From contig JAZLAK010000140.1 of the NCBI GenBank assembly GCA_045613165.1, forward strand, positions 1-14,563: a DNA stretch of 14,563 bases, in the 5' to 3' direction. The notes below the pieces were generated by a model. It saw only the letters and a list, made by a program, of their open reading frames with translations, ran no database searches and was not told where the DNA came from. The DNA is from UMGS1124 sp045613165. Lineage in GTDB: Bacteria; Bacillota_I; Bacilli_A; RF39; UBA660. This document shows positions 1 through 6,060 of this stretch, piece by piece (positions within the stretch are counted from its first letter, which is position 1; each line of letters opens with the position of its first letter). Both the position numbers and the translations under genes were made by a program.

Positions 1-1
1 T

Positions 2-805
2 AATAAAGTTTCTAAATTTAGTGATTATATATCTAATATTAATGTTGTCTTATTTAGCATAAACGATTTAAAATTGATTAAGGATACTCCTAGTACTAGA
101 AGAAAGTTGATAAACTTAGAAATATCTCAATTAAATAATGATTATATTAAATATTTAAATTATTATAATAAAATTTTAAAACAAAGAAATTCTTATTTAA
201 AAACTTTATATAATGGAAGAATTAATTATGATTATATATCAATTATAGATAATCAATTAATAGATTATGGTTTAAAGATTTATGAGATAAGAAAGAAATT
301 TATTGATGAAATTAATAAGATTTTATCTGGTATTTATACTAAGTTAGGTGGAAATAATGATTTAAATATTTATTATAAAAGTGATTATGAATCTAAAACA
401 TTGGATGATTTATTAAATATTTATAGAGAAAATGTTAATAAAGATATTAATTTTGGTTCTACTCAATTTGGAATACATAGAGATGATTTTATATTTAGTA
501 TAAATAATCAAGAAATAAAGAATTTTGCGAGTGAAGGACAACAAAAAAATGCTGTAATATCTTTTAAATTAGCTGAATTAGAATTATTTAATGAAATTAA
601 TAAAGAATATCCAATATTAATATTAGATGATTTATTTAGTGAATTGGATATGAAAAAAGTTGAGAAAATTTTAAGTTATATTAGTGATGATGTTCAAACA
701 TTTATTACTACAACTGATTTAAAAAAGGTAAAAAAAAGTTATCTAAAGAATAGTAAAGTTTTTAAAATAGATAATTTTGGTATAAAGGAGAGTTTGTATG
801 AATGA
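2..805 (+). CDS. recF: DNA replication/repair protein RecF, 5'-truncated by the window edge
   Basis: C-terminal 267 residues of RecF, the SMC-like ATPase that acts with RecO and RecR to load RecA at single-strand gaps. The frame is open from base 2, so the first in-frame ATG at 74 is internal; roughly the first 95 residues, including the Walker A motif, lie upstream. Visible signatures are VVLFSINDLKLIKD followed by PSTRRKLINLEISQ (the family's FSPEDL..VKG.P..RR..LD region), then GIHRDDF, the ABC-type signature ASEGQQKNAVISFKLAE and the Walker B/D-loop ILILDDLFSELD. It ends in TGA at 803-805 and overlaps gyrB by 8 bases, which implies co-transcription and translational coupling. The identity is firm; only the 5' end is missing. 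Confidence 0.96.
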   Translation, partial: NKVSKFSDYISNINVVLFSINDLKLIKDTPSTRRKLINLEISQLNNDYIKYLNYYNKILKQRNSYLKTLYNGRINYDYISIIDNQLIDYGLKIYEIRKKFIDEINKILSGIYTKLGGNNDLNIYYKSDYESKTLDDLLNIYRENVNKDINFGSTQFGIHRDDFIFSINNQEIKNFASEGQQKNAVISFKLAELELFNEINKEYPILILDDLFSELDMKKVEKILSYISDDVQTFITTTDLKKVKKSYLKNSKVFKIDNFGIKESLYE

Positions 806-2717
806 ATATAATGATAGCGATATTCAAGTATTAGAAGGGTTAGAAGCTGTTAGAAAAAGACCTGGTATGTATATTGGTACAACAGATGTTAAAGGTTTAC
901 ATCATTTAGTATGGGAAATAGTAGATAACTCTATAGATGAAGCTTTAGCTGGGTTTTGTAAAAATATAGAGATTATTATTAATAAAGATAATTCTATTAC
1001 TGTTAAAGATGATGGTCGTGGTATTCCTGTTGGTATACATGCTAAGACTGGTATATCTACTGTAGAAACTGTTTATACAGTTTTACATGCCGGAGGAAAA
1101 TTCGGTGGTGGAGGATACAAAGTATCTGGAGGATTACATGGTGTTGGTGCCAGTGTTGTTAATGCTTTATCAAGTTGGGTAACTGTTAGAGTTTATAAAG
1201 ATGGTAAAATACATGAAACACGTTTTGAGAATGGTGGTCATACAGTTCAAAAATTAGAAGTAATTGGTGAATGCGATATTAATAGAACAGGAACTACTGT
1301 AACTTTTAAACCTGATCCTGAAATATTTGATACTGAAATATATGATTATGAAACATTAAAAGTAAGAGTAAGAGAATTAGCATTCTTAAATAAAGGTTTA
1401 AGATTGACTTTAAGAGACGATAGAGATGAAGAAGATACTACTGGTGATAATTTCTTATATGAAGGTGGTATTGCTGAATATGTAAGATTTTTAAATCAAC
1501 ATAAAACTCCTATTCATAATGAAATTATACATTTAGAAGGAGAAGAAGCTGGTATTATCTTTGAAGTTGCAATGCAATATAATTCTGGTTATACTGACAA
1601 TATTTATTCTTTTGTTAATAACATAAATACTCATGATGGTGGAACACATGAAGAGGGTGTTAGAAGAGCATTAACTAGATTAGTTAATAATTATGCAAGA
1701 AAAACAAACATGTTAAAAGAAAAAGATGAATCTTTAACTGGTGAAGATGTTAAAGAAGGATTAACTATGATAGTTTCTTGTAAACATCCAAATCCACAAT
1801 TCGAGGGGCAAACAAAAGGTAGATTAGGTAATAGTGAAGTAAGAAAACTAGCAGATAGCGTTTTTTCTAAAGGTTTTGATAGATTCTTGATGGAAAATCC
1901 AAACGAAGCTAAAATCATAGTAGAAAAGGCTATGTTAGCTAGTCGTGCAAGAAGTGCAGCTAAGAAAGCTCGTGAAATTACAAGAAAAAGTGATTTATCA
2001 GTAAATAGTAATTTCTTTGGTAAATTAAGCGATTGTAAGAGTAAAGATGCTAAAATAAGTGAAATATTCATAGTCGAAGGGGATAGTGCCGGTGGAAGTG
2101 CTAAAAAGGGTCGTGATTCTATGACTCAAGCTATACTTCCATTAAGAGGTAAAATTCTAAATGTTGAGAAAACTAGATTAGATAGAGCTTTAGGTAATGA
2201 AGAAATAAGAACTATTATTACTGCTTTTGGTACTGGTATAGGACAAGAATTTGATTTATCTAAGTTAAGATATAATAAGATAATAATAATGACCGATGCA
2301 GATGTTGACGGTTCTCATATTAGAGTATTACTTTTAACGCTATTTTATAGGTTTTTTAGACCGATTGTTGAGAATGGGCATGTTTATGCAGCTCAGCCTC
2401 CTTTATTTAGAATAATGCACGGAAAAACACGTAAATACGTATTAAATGAAGAAGAGAAAGAAAGATATTTAGCATCATTACCAGAAAATGTTCGCGCTAG
2501 AGCAGAAATTGCTCGTATGAAAGGTCTAGGAGAAATGGATGCTGAAGAATTAAACGAAACAACAATGGATATTGAAAAGAGAATACTAAGAAAAATTACA
2601 GTAGATGATTGTATGGCTGCAGATGCTGTATTTGCAAAGCTTATGGGTGATGAAGTAGAACCTAGAAGAAGATTTATAGAAGAAAATGCAGGATATGTAC
2701 AAAATTTAGACATTTAG
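798..2717 (+). CDS. gyrB: DNA gyrase subunit B
   Basis: ATPase and TOPRIM subunit of DNA gyrase (A2B2), which introduces negative supercoils using ATP. The 639-aa length is usual for a Gram-positive GyrB. The start is ATG 798, with AAAGGAG at 784-790 seven bases upstream inside recF. Domains in order: GHKL ATPase with DNSIDEALAGF (from residue 43), DDGRGIPV and the ATP-lid GGLHGVGASVVNALS; transducer with QTKGRLGNSEVR; TOPRIM with EGDSAGGSAKKGRD (catalytic Glu427), LPLRGKILNVEKT and the metal-binding DADVDG (500-505); the family's C-terminal ending near NAGYVQNLDI. Its partner gyrA follows after 13 bases. ParE is the other possibility, but the recF-gyrB-gyrA order and the GyrB-like tail favour gyrase. 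Confidence 0.98.
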   Translation: MNEYNDSDIQVLEGLEAVRKRPGMYIGTTDVKGLHHLVWEIVDNSIDEALAGFCKNIEIIINKDNSITVKDDGRGIPVGIHAKTGISTVETVYTVLHAGGKFGGGGYKVSGGLHGVGASVVNALSSWVTVRVYKDGKIHETRFENGGHTVQKLEVIGECDINRTGTTVTFKPDPEIFDTEIYDYETLKVRVRELAFLNKGLRLTLRDDRDEEDTTGDNFLYEGGIAEYVRFLNQHKTPIHNEIIHLEGEEAGIIFEVAMQYNSGYTDNIYSFVNNINTHDGGTHEEGVRRALTRLVNNYARKTNMLKEKDESLTGEDVKEGLTMIVSCKHPNPQFEGQTKGRLGNSEVRKLADSVFSKGFDRFLMENPNEAKIIVEKAMLASRARSAAKKAREITRKSDLSVNSNFFGKLSDCKSKDAKISEIFIVEGDSAGGSAKKGRDSMTQAILPLRGKILNVEKTRLDRALGNEEIRTIITAFGTGIGQEFDLSKLRYNKIIIMTDADVDGSHIRVLLLTLFYRFFRPIVENGHVYAAQPPLFRIMHGKTRKYVLNEEEKERYLASLPENVRARAEIARMKGLGEMDAEELNETTMDIEKRILRKITVDDCMAADAVFAKLMGDEVEPRRRFIEENAGYVQNLDI

Positions 2718-2723
2718 GAGGTG
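2716..2723 (+). promoter_or_regulatory. Strong Shine-Dalgarno site for gyrA
   Basis: AGGAGGTG lies seven bases before ATG 2731 and overlaps the gyrB stop codon. It is the strongest ribosome binding site in the window. It supports the long GyrA form with the acidic N-terminal extension rather than a start further in. Confidence 0.85.
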
Positions 2724-2730
2724 AATTGGT

Positions 2731-5301
2731 ATGAAAGAAAATGAAGAAAATTTAGAAATTACTCAGGAGGAAACTGAAATAATGGAAGAAATCATTGAAG
2801 CTGAAGAAACTGAAGCGAGTGAAGATGATAATAAACCAAGTTTCAGTGGCTATTTTCATGAAAGAGATAGATTAGCTGAAAATAATATTGTTAATGAAGT
2901 TGAAACATCGTTTTTAGAGTATTCTATGAGTGTTATTGCATCTCGTGCTTTACCTGATTTAAGAGATGGTTTAAAACCTGTTCATAGAAGAATTTTATGG
3001 TCTATGTATGAATCTGGATATACACCTGATAAACCACATAGAAAATCAGCTACAACTGTTGGGTATGTTATGGGACATTATCATCCACATGGAGACTCAT
3101 CAATTTATGAAGCGATGGTTAGAATGGCTCAAGATTTTAACCAACGTTATTTATTAGTTGATGGACACGGAAACTTTGGTAATATTGAAGGTGATGGAGC
3201 AGCAGCAATGCGTTATACAGAATCAAGATTATCTAAACTTTCATTAGAATTGTTAAGAGATATTAATAAAGATACTGTAGATTTTGATCCAAACTTTGAT
3301 GAAACTCAAAAAGAACCAAAAGTTTTACCTTCTAGATATCCAAATATTTTAGTAAATGGTACTATGGGTATTGCAGTAGGTATGGCAACTAATATTCCAC
3401 CTCATAATTTGGGAGAAGTTATAGATGGATGTATAGCATATATAGATGATCCTGAAATTGATACATTAGGTTTAATGAATCATATTAAAGGTCCAGATTT
3501 TCCAACTGGAGGTATTATTTTAGGAAATTCAGGAATAAAACAAGCTTATGAAACTGGTAAAGGTTCAATAACAATAAGAAGTAGAGCGACTATAGAGGAA
3601 GTTAAAGGACATCAATGTATTATAATTAACGAAGTTCCTTATGGTGTTAATACTATGGAATTAAAAAATAAGGTTGCTGAGTTAGTTCATAATAAGGTTA
3701 TAGAAGGTATTAGCGATTATCATACAGATTTAAAAGATGGTGTAAAGATAACTATTACTTTAAAGAAAGATGCGAATGCACAAGTAGTATTAAATAACTT
3801 ATATAAGCATACTAATTTTCAAACTTCTTTTGGTATAACTCTATTAATGTTAGATGGTTTAACACCAAAGACACTAGGATTAAAAGATATTATTTCTAAA
3901 TATATTGACCATCAAAAAGAAGTTATTATTAGAAGAACTAGATTTGATCTAAAGAAAAGTGAAAATAGAGTTCACATATTAGAAGGTTATAAGATTGCAT
4001 TAGATAATATTGATGAAGTTATTAAGATTATTAAAGGTGCTGATACAGACCAAATAGCACGTGAACAATTAATGAAACGTTTTGGTTTAAGTCAAATTCA
4101 AGCTGATAGTATTTTAGAATTAAAATTACGTAGATTAACAGGTTTAGAGAGAAATAAAATAGAGGAAGAACTTAATAATTTACTTAAATTAATTGAAGAA
4201 TTAAAAGCTATTTTAGCTAGTGAACAAATGGTTCTAGATATAATCAAGAAAGAATTATTAGAAGTTAAGAATAAATTTGCTGATGAACGTAGAACTTCAA
4301 TAGATATGACCGCGATAGATTATATTGAAGATGAATCTTTAATTCCTCAAGAAAATATTATTGTTACTTTAACAAATAAAGGATATATCAAACGTTTGTC
4401 CGCTAATTCTTATAAAACACAACATCGCGGAGGTGTAGGTGTAAAGGGAATGTCAACTAACGAAGAAGATTATGTCGATCATATGATCAATTTATCAACT
4501 CATGATTACTTATTGATATTTACAAATAAAGGTAAAGTTTATAGAATGAAAGGTTATGAAATTCCTGAATTCAGTAGACAAGCTAAAGGATTACCAATTA
4601 TTAATCTATTACAAGTTGAAAAAGACGAAGTTATCAACAGTCTAATAAAAATGTCGCCAGAAGAAGAATCTAAGTATTTAGTATTTGGTACTAAGAAAGG
4701 TTTTATAAAGAAGACATTAATTAGCGAGTTTGAAAACATTAGAAACAGTGGTAAAATTTGTATTTCTTTAAGAAACAATGATGAATTAATAGGTGTTAAA
4801 AAATCTACTGGTAATGACTATATAATGATGGCTTCTACAGAAGGACGTATGGCTGTATTTATGGAAGATGAAATAAGAGTTATGGGGCGTACAGCTTCTG
4901 GAGTTAGAGGCATCAACTTAAATGATGCTGATTGTGTAGGTTTAGAAGTAGTTACATTAGATGATAATATATTAATAGTAACTAGAAATGGTTACGGTAA
5001 GAAAACTCTTGTAAATGAATTTAGAACTACAAAACGTGGTAGCAAAGGTGTTAAAGCATTAAATATTACCGACAAAAACGGACCTTTAGTAGCTTTCAAG
5101 ATTATTGAAGGTGAACAAGATTTAATGATTATAACTAATTCAGGTATGCTTATTAGATTATCATTAGAACAAATTAGTCAATTAGGTCGTGTTACACAAG
5201 GAGTTAGATTAATAAATTTAAAAGATAAACAAATAGTTTCTACTATAAGTATTGTAGATAAAGAAGAAGAAATCATAGAAGAAGAGATTAATAATAAATA
5301 A
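2731..5301 (+). CDS. gyrA: DNA gyrase subunit A, with acidic N-terminal extension
   Basis: DNA cleavage/religation and wrapping subunit of gyrase, 856 aa. Residues 1-48 or so are a Glu-rich extension before the canonical core starts (EYSMSVIASRALPDLRDG). The quinolone-pocket motif GDSSIYE is at 121-127, with Ser123 and Glu127 (Escherichia coli 83 and 87 equivalents), a normal sensitive-type pattern for Gram-positives. The catalytic tyrosine is Tyr162 in AAMRYTE. The C-terminal beta-pinwheel carries the GyrA-box position at 564-570, reading QHRGGVG, which lacks the basic residues of the usual Q-R/K-RGG-R/K-G. The protein ends in a short acidic tail (DKEEEIIEEEINNK). An internal ATG at 2782 has AGGAGG at 2765-2770 upstream and could give a form 17 residues shorter. 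ParC is less likely given the neighbour gyrB. Confidence 0.96.
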   Translation: MKENEENLEITQEETEIMEEIIEAEETEASEDDNKPSFSGYFHERDRLAENNIVNEVETSFLEYSMSVIASRALPDLRDGLKPVHRRILWSMYESGYTPDKPHRKSATTVGYVMGHYHPHGDSSIYEAMVRMAQDFNQRYLLVDGHGNFGNIEGDGAAAMRYTESRLSKLSLELLRDINKDTVDFDPNFDETQKEPKVLPSRYPNILVNGTMGIAVGMATNIPPHNLGEVIDGCIAYIDDPEIDTLGLMNHIKGPDFPTGGIILGNSGIKQAYETGKGSITIRSRATIEEVKGHQCIIINEVPYGVNTMELKNKVAELVHNKVIEGISDYHTDLKDGVKITITLKKDANAQVVLNNLYKHTNFQTSFGITLLMLDGLTPKTLGLKDIISKYIDHQKEVIIRRTRFDLKKSENRVHILEGYKIALDNIDEVIKIIKGADTDQIAREQLMKRFGLSQIQADSILELKLRRLTGLERNKIEEELNNLLKLIEELKAILASEQMVLDIIKKELLEVKNKFADERRTSIDMTAIDYIEDESLIPQENIIVTLTNKGYIKRLSANSYKTQHRGGVGVKGMSTNEEDYVDHMINLSTHDYLLIFTNKGKVYRMKGYEIPEFSRQAKGLPIINLLQVEKDEVINSLIKMSPEEESKYLVFGTKKGFIKKTLISEFENIRNSGKICISLRNNDELIGVKKSTGNDYIMMASTEGRMAVFMEDEIRVMGRTASGVRGINLNDADCVGLEVVTLDDNILIVTRNGYGKKTLVNEFRTTKRGSKGVKALNITDKNGPLVAFKIIEGEQDLMIITNSGMLIRLSLEQISQLGRVTQGVRLINLKDKQIVSTISIVDKEEEIIEEEINNK

Positions 5302-5318
5302 CAATTAATCTCTTTTTT
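5282..5318 (+). terminator. Intrinsic terminator of the recF-gyrB-gyrA operon
   Basis: A perfect 11-bp inverted repeat (AAGAGATTAAT at 5282-5292 with ATTAATCTCTT at 5304-5314) has an 11-nt loop and runs into six T at 5313-5318. The left arm is the last codons of gyrA and the loop holds its TAA stop. The stem is AT-rich, so termination may be incomplete. It separates the gyrase operon from the parS/SRP RNA segment. Confidence 0.75.
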
Positions 5319-5320
5319 AA

Positions 5321-5336
5321 TGTTTCACGTGAAACA
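5321..5336. promoter_or_regulatory. parS: parS site 1 (ParB/Spo0J binding)
   Basis: TGTTTCACGTGAAACA is a perfect match to the 16-bp B. subtilis parS consensus; symmetry extends to 18 bp (5320-5337). ParB family proteins load as CTP-dependent clamps at such sites and recruit SMC for origin segregation. It lies three bases after the gyrA terminator T-run, in non-coding DNA. A second identical site lies 114 bp downstream, centre to centre. Confidence 0.95.
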
Positions 5337-5341
5337 TAGAT

Positions 5342-5350
5342 TGTGGAAAA
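5342..5350 (-). promoter_or_regulatory. DnaA-box-like sequence, one mismatch
   Basis: TGTGGAAAA is the reverse complement of TTTTCCACA, one mismatch from the consensus TTATCCACA. It begins 5 bases after parS site 1. Taken alone it is weak, because the same 9-mer also occurs by chance in coding sequence here (near 7127, 7543 and 12296). Its placement after parS repeats the arrangement at the second parS, which is the reason to list it. Confidence 0.4.
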
Positions 5351-5428
5351 AGTTTAATATAAATTAAATATAGATGTTAAAAACTAATATTTATATATAA
5401 AAACATGTTAATAATTCATAATATTATA
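5351..5428. other. Extremely AT-rich spacer between the two parS/DnaA-box units
   Basis: By eye, only about one base in twelve is G or C, clearly lower than the neighbouring genes. No open reading frame, promoter of good quality or RNA-like structure is visible in it. Such easily melted DNA beside DnaA boxes could serve as an unwinding element or simply be spacer. No DnaA-trio (TAG repeat) series is evident. Confidence 0.4.
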
Positions 5429-5434
5429 ATTTAA

Positions 5435-5450
5435 TGTTTCACGTGAAACA
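5435..5450. promoter_or_regulatory. parS: parS site 2 (ParB/Spo0J binding)
   Basis: This is a second perfect TGTTTCACGTGAAACA. Its dyad symmetry extends to 28 bp (5429-5456), longer than at site 1, so it may be the stronger site. It lies 8 bases upstream of a perfect DnaA box and 18 bases upstream of the -35 of the SRP RNA promoter. ParB spreading from here could affect that promoter; this last point is inference. Confidence 0.95.
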
Positions 5451-5457
5451 TTAAATA

Positions 5458-5466
5458 TGTGGATAA
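5458..5466 (-). promoter_or_regulatory. Perfect DnaA box
   Basis: TGTGGATAA is the exact reverse complement of the consensus TTATCCACA. It follows parS site 2 by seven bases and ends one base before the -35 of the SRP RNA promoter. I noticed no other exact copy in the window. Together with the near-match at 5342 it makes two boxes in the same orientation 116 bp apart, fewer than a usual complete oriC. Confidence 0.65.
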
Positions 5467-5467
5467 C

Positions 5468-5496
5468 TTGAAAACATTATATCAAAATGATAAAAT
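5468..5496 (+). promoter_or_regulatory. Sigma-A type promoter of the SRP RNA gene
   Basis: TTGAAA (5468-5473) and TAAAAT (5491-5496) are separated by the optimal 17 bases. The predicted start is about 5503, exactly where the SRP RNA 5' strand begins. The DnaA box lies immediately upstream of the -35, so DnaA or ParB occupancy could modulate it. tadA probably depends on this promoter too, since no room for another exists between the two genes. Confidence 0.75.
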
Positions 5497-5502
5497 TATA
5501 TT

Positions 5503-5574
5503 GTGCAATTAATGCTGTTATAAACTGGTCAGGACGGGAACGTAGCAGCCATATTAATAAGTATTAATGTGCAC
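5503..5574 (+). ncRNA. ffs: Signal recognition particle RNA, minimal 4.5S type
   Basis: The conserved Ffh-binding domain is present: GGTCAGGACGGGAACGTAGC followed by AGCC (5527-5550), with a GGAA tetraloop closed by ACG/CGT and the usual internal loop residues (CAGG/AGCAG). The terminal helix pairs 5503-5513 with 5563-5574: 11 bp with one bulged G at 5569. The RNA acts with Ffh and FtsY in co-translational membrane targeting. At about 72 nt it is very short and has no Alu domain, unlike the ~270-nt B. subtilis scRNA. In B. subtilis the gene lies between tadA and dnaX; here it precedes tadA. Exact ends are inferred from pairing. Confidence 0.93.
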
Positions 5575-5581
5575 TTTTTTT
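5563..5581 (+). terminator. Terminator formed by the SRP RNA terminal helix and T-run
   Basis: The 3' strand of the SRP RNA terminal helix runs straight into seven T (5575-5581), so closing the RNA also builds an intrinsic terminator. The tadA Shine-Dalgarno site begins three bases later. tadA mRNA must therefore come from read-through or from a promoter inside the RNA gene. Confidence 0.7.
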
Positions 5582-5583
5582 AT

Positions 5584-5587
5584 GGAG
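5584..5587 (+). promoter_or_regulatory. Shine-Dalgarno site that sets the tadA start
   Basis: GGAG lies eight bases before ATG 5596. The alternative in-frame ATG at 5569 falls inside the 3' helix of the SRP RNA and has no ribosome binding site, so it is rejected as the start. Confidence 0.75.
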
Positions 5588-5595
5588 AAAAAGTT

Positions 5596-6012
5596 ATGAA
5601 AAAAGAGTATTATGATATTTTATATAAGCTTGCATTAAAAGCATATAAGAAAAATGAAATGCCTGTTAGCGCAATTTTGGTTAAAAATAATAAGATTATT
5701 GCAAAGGCATATAATAGAAAAAACATTAGTAATAATCCTTTGTATCACGCGGAGATATTATGTTTGCAAAAGGGTTATAAAAAATTAAAAAGATGGAATC
5801 TAAATGATTGCAGTTTATATGTTAGTTTAGAACCATGTGATATGTGTAAGATATTGATAGAGGAATCTAGAATTGATCAAGTATATTTTCTTTTAAATAA
5901 AGGTAAAAATAATAATAAATACACTAAAACAAGATACGAACAAATGTATGCAAATGAAGGAGAAAAATTTAAAAAATTAATAGATAAATTCTTTAAAAAA
6001 ATAAGAAAATAG
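5596..6012 (+). CDS. tadA: tRNA-specific adenosine deaminase TadA, divergent
   Basis: 138-aa zinc deaminase predicted to convert A34 to inosine in the wobble position of tRNA-Arg(ACG). The zinc and catalytic signature is intact: HAE with His51 and Glu53, and LEPCDMC with Cys81 and Cys84. The asparagine of YNRKN and the NPLYHAEIL context fit TadA. After the second cysteine the sequence diverges: the family's usual CAGA becomes CKIL, and the GA-R-D segment becomes LLNK, so the position of E. coli Asp108 is Lys102. The C-terminus is rich in Lys. The tadA/dnaX neighbourhood matches B. subtilis. A related cytidine or guanine deaminase is less likely given context and motif spacing. Confidence 0.88.
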   Translation: MKKEYYDILYKLALKAYKKNEMPVSAILVKNNKIIAKAYNRKNISNNPLYHAEILCLQKGYKKLKRWNLNDCSLYVSLEPCDMCKILIEESRIDQVYFLLNKGKNNNKYTKTRYEQMYANEGEKFKKLIDKFFKKIRK

Positions 6013-6032
6013 GTTATTTATAAAGGGTTATA

Positions 6033-6041
6033 TGTTATAAT
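6033..6041 (+). promoter_or_regulatory. Candidate extended -10 promoter for the dnaX operon
   Basis: TGTTATAAT is a perfect extended -10 (TGn plus TATAAT) in the 48-bp gap between tadA and dnaX. The -35 position at 6013-6018 (GTTATT) is poor. Transcription would start near 6048, only about 13 bases before the dnaX ATG, leaving just room for the AGGAGG site at 6050-6055. The match is good but the leader would be unusually short. Confidence 0.5.
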
Positions 6042-6060
6042 TATTGTGTAGGAGGTTTTT

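Noticed and set aside
1691..2071. Minus-strand ORF opposite gyrB (also those at 2393-2713, 4554-4778, 6711-6956, 7368-7751, 7718-7921, 11225-11428 and 13593-13775)
   Set aside because: All lie opposite strongly conserved genes, give low-complexity Leu/Ser/Phe-rich peptides typical of reversed AT-rich coding DNA, and have no recognisable domain.
5320..5367. Tiny ORF starting at the ATG overlapping parS site 1 (begins MFHVKH)
   Set aside because: Only 15 codons with no ribosome binding site; the MFHVKH peptide is simply parS read as codons, and the same begins at parS site 2 and stops at once.
5569..5595. Nine-codon longer tadA start (ATG 5569)
   Set aside because: It lies in the terminal helix and T-run of the SRP RNA and has no Shine-Dalgarno site, whereas ATG 5596 has GGAG eight bases upstream.
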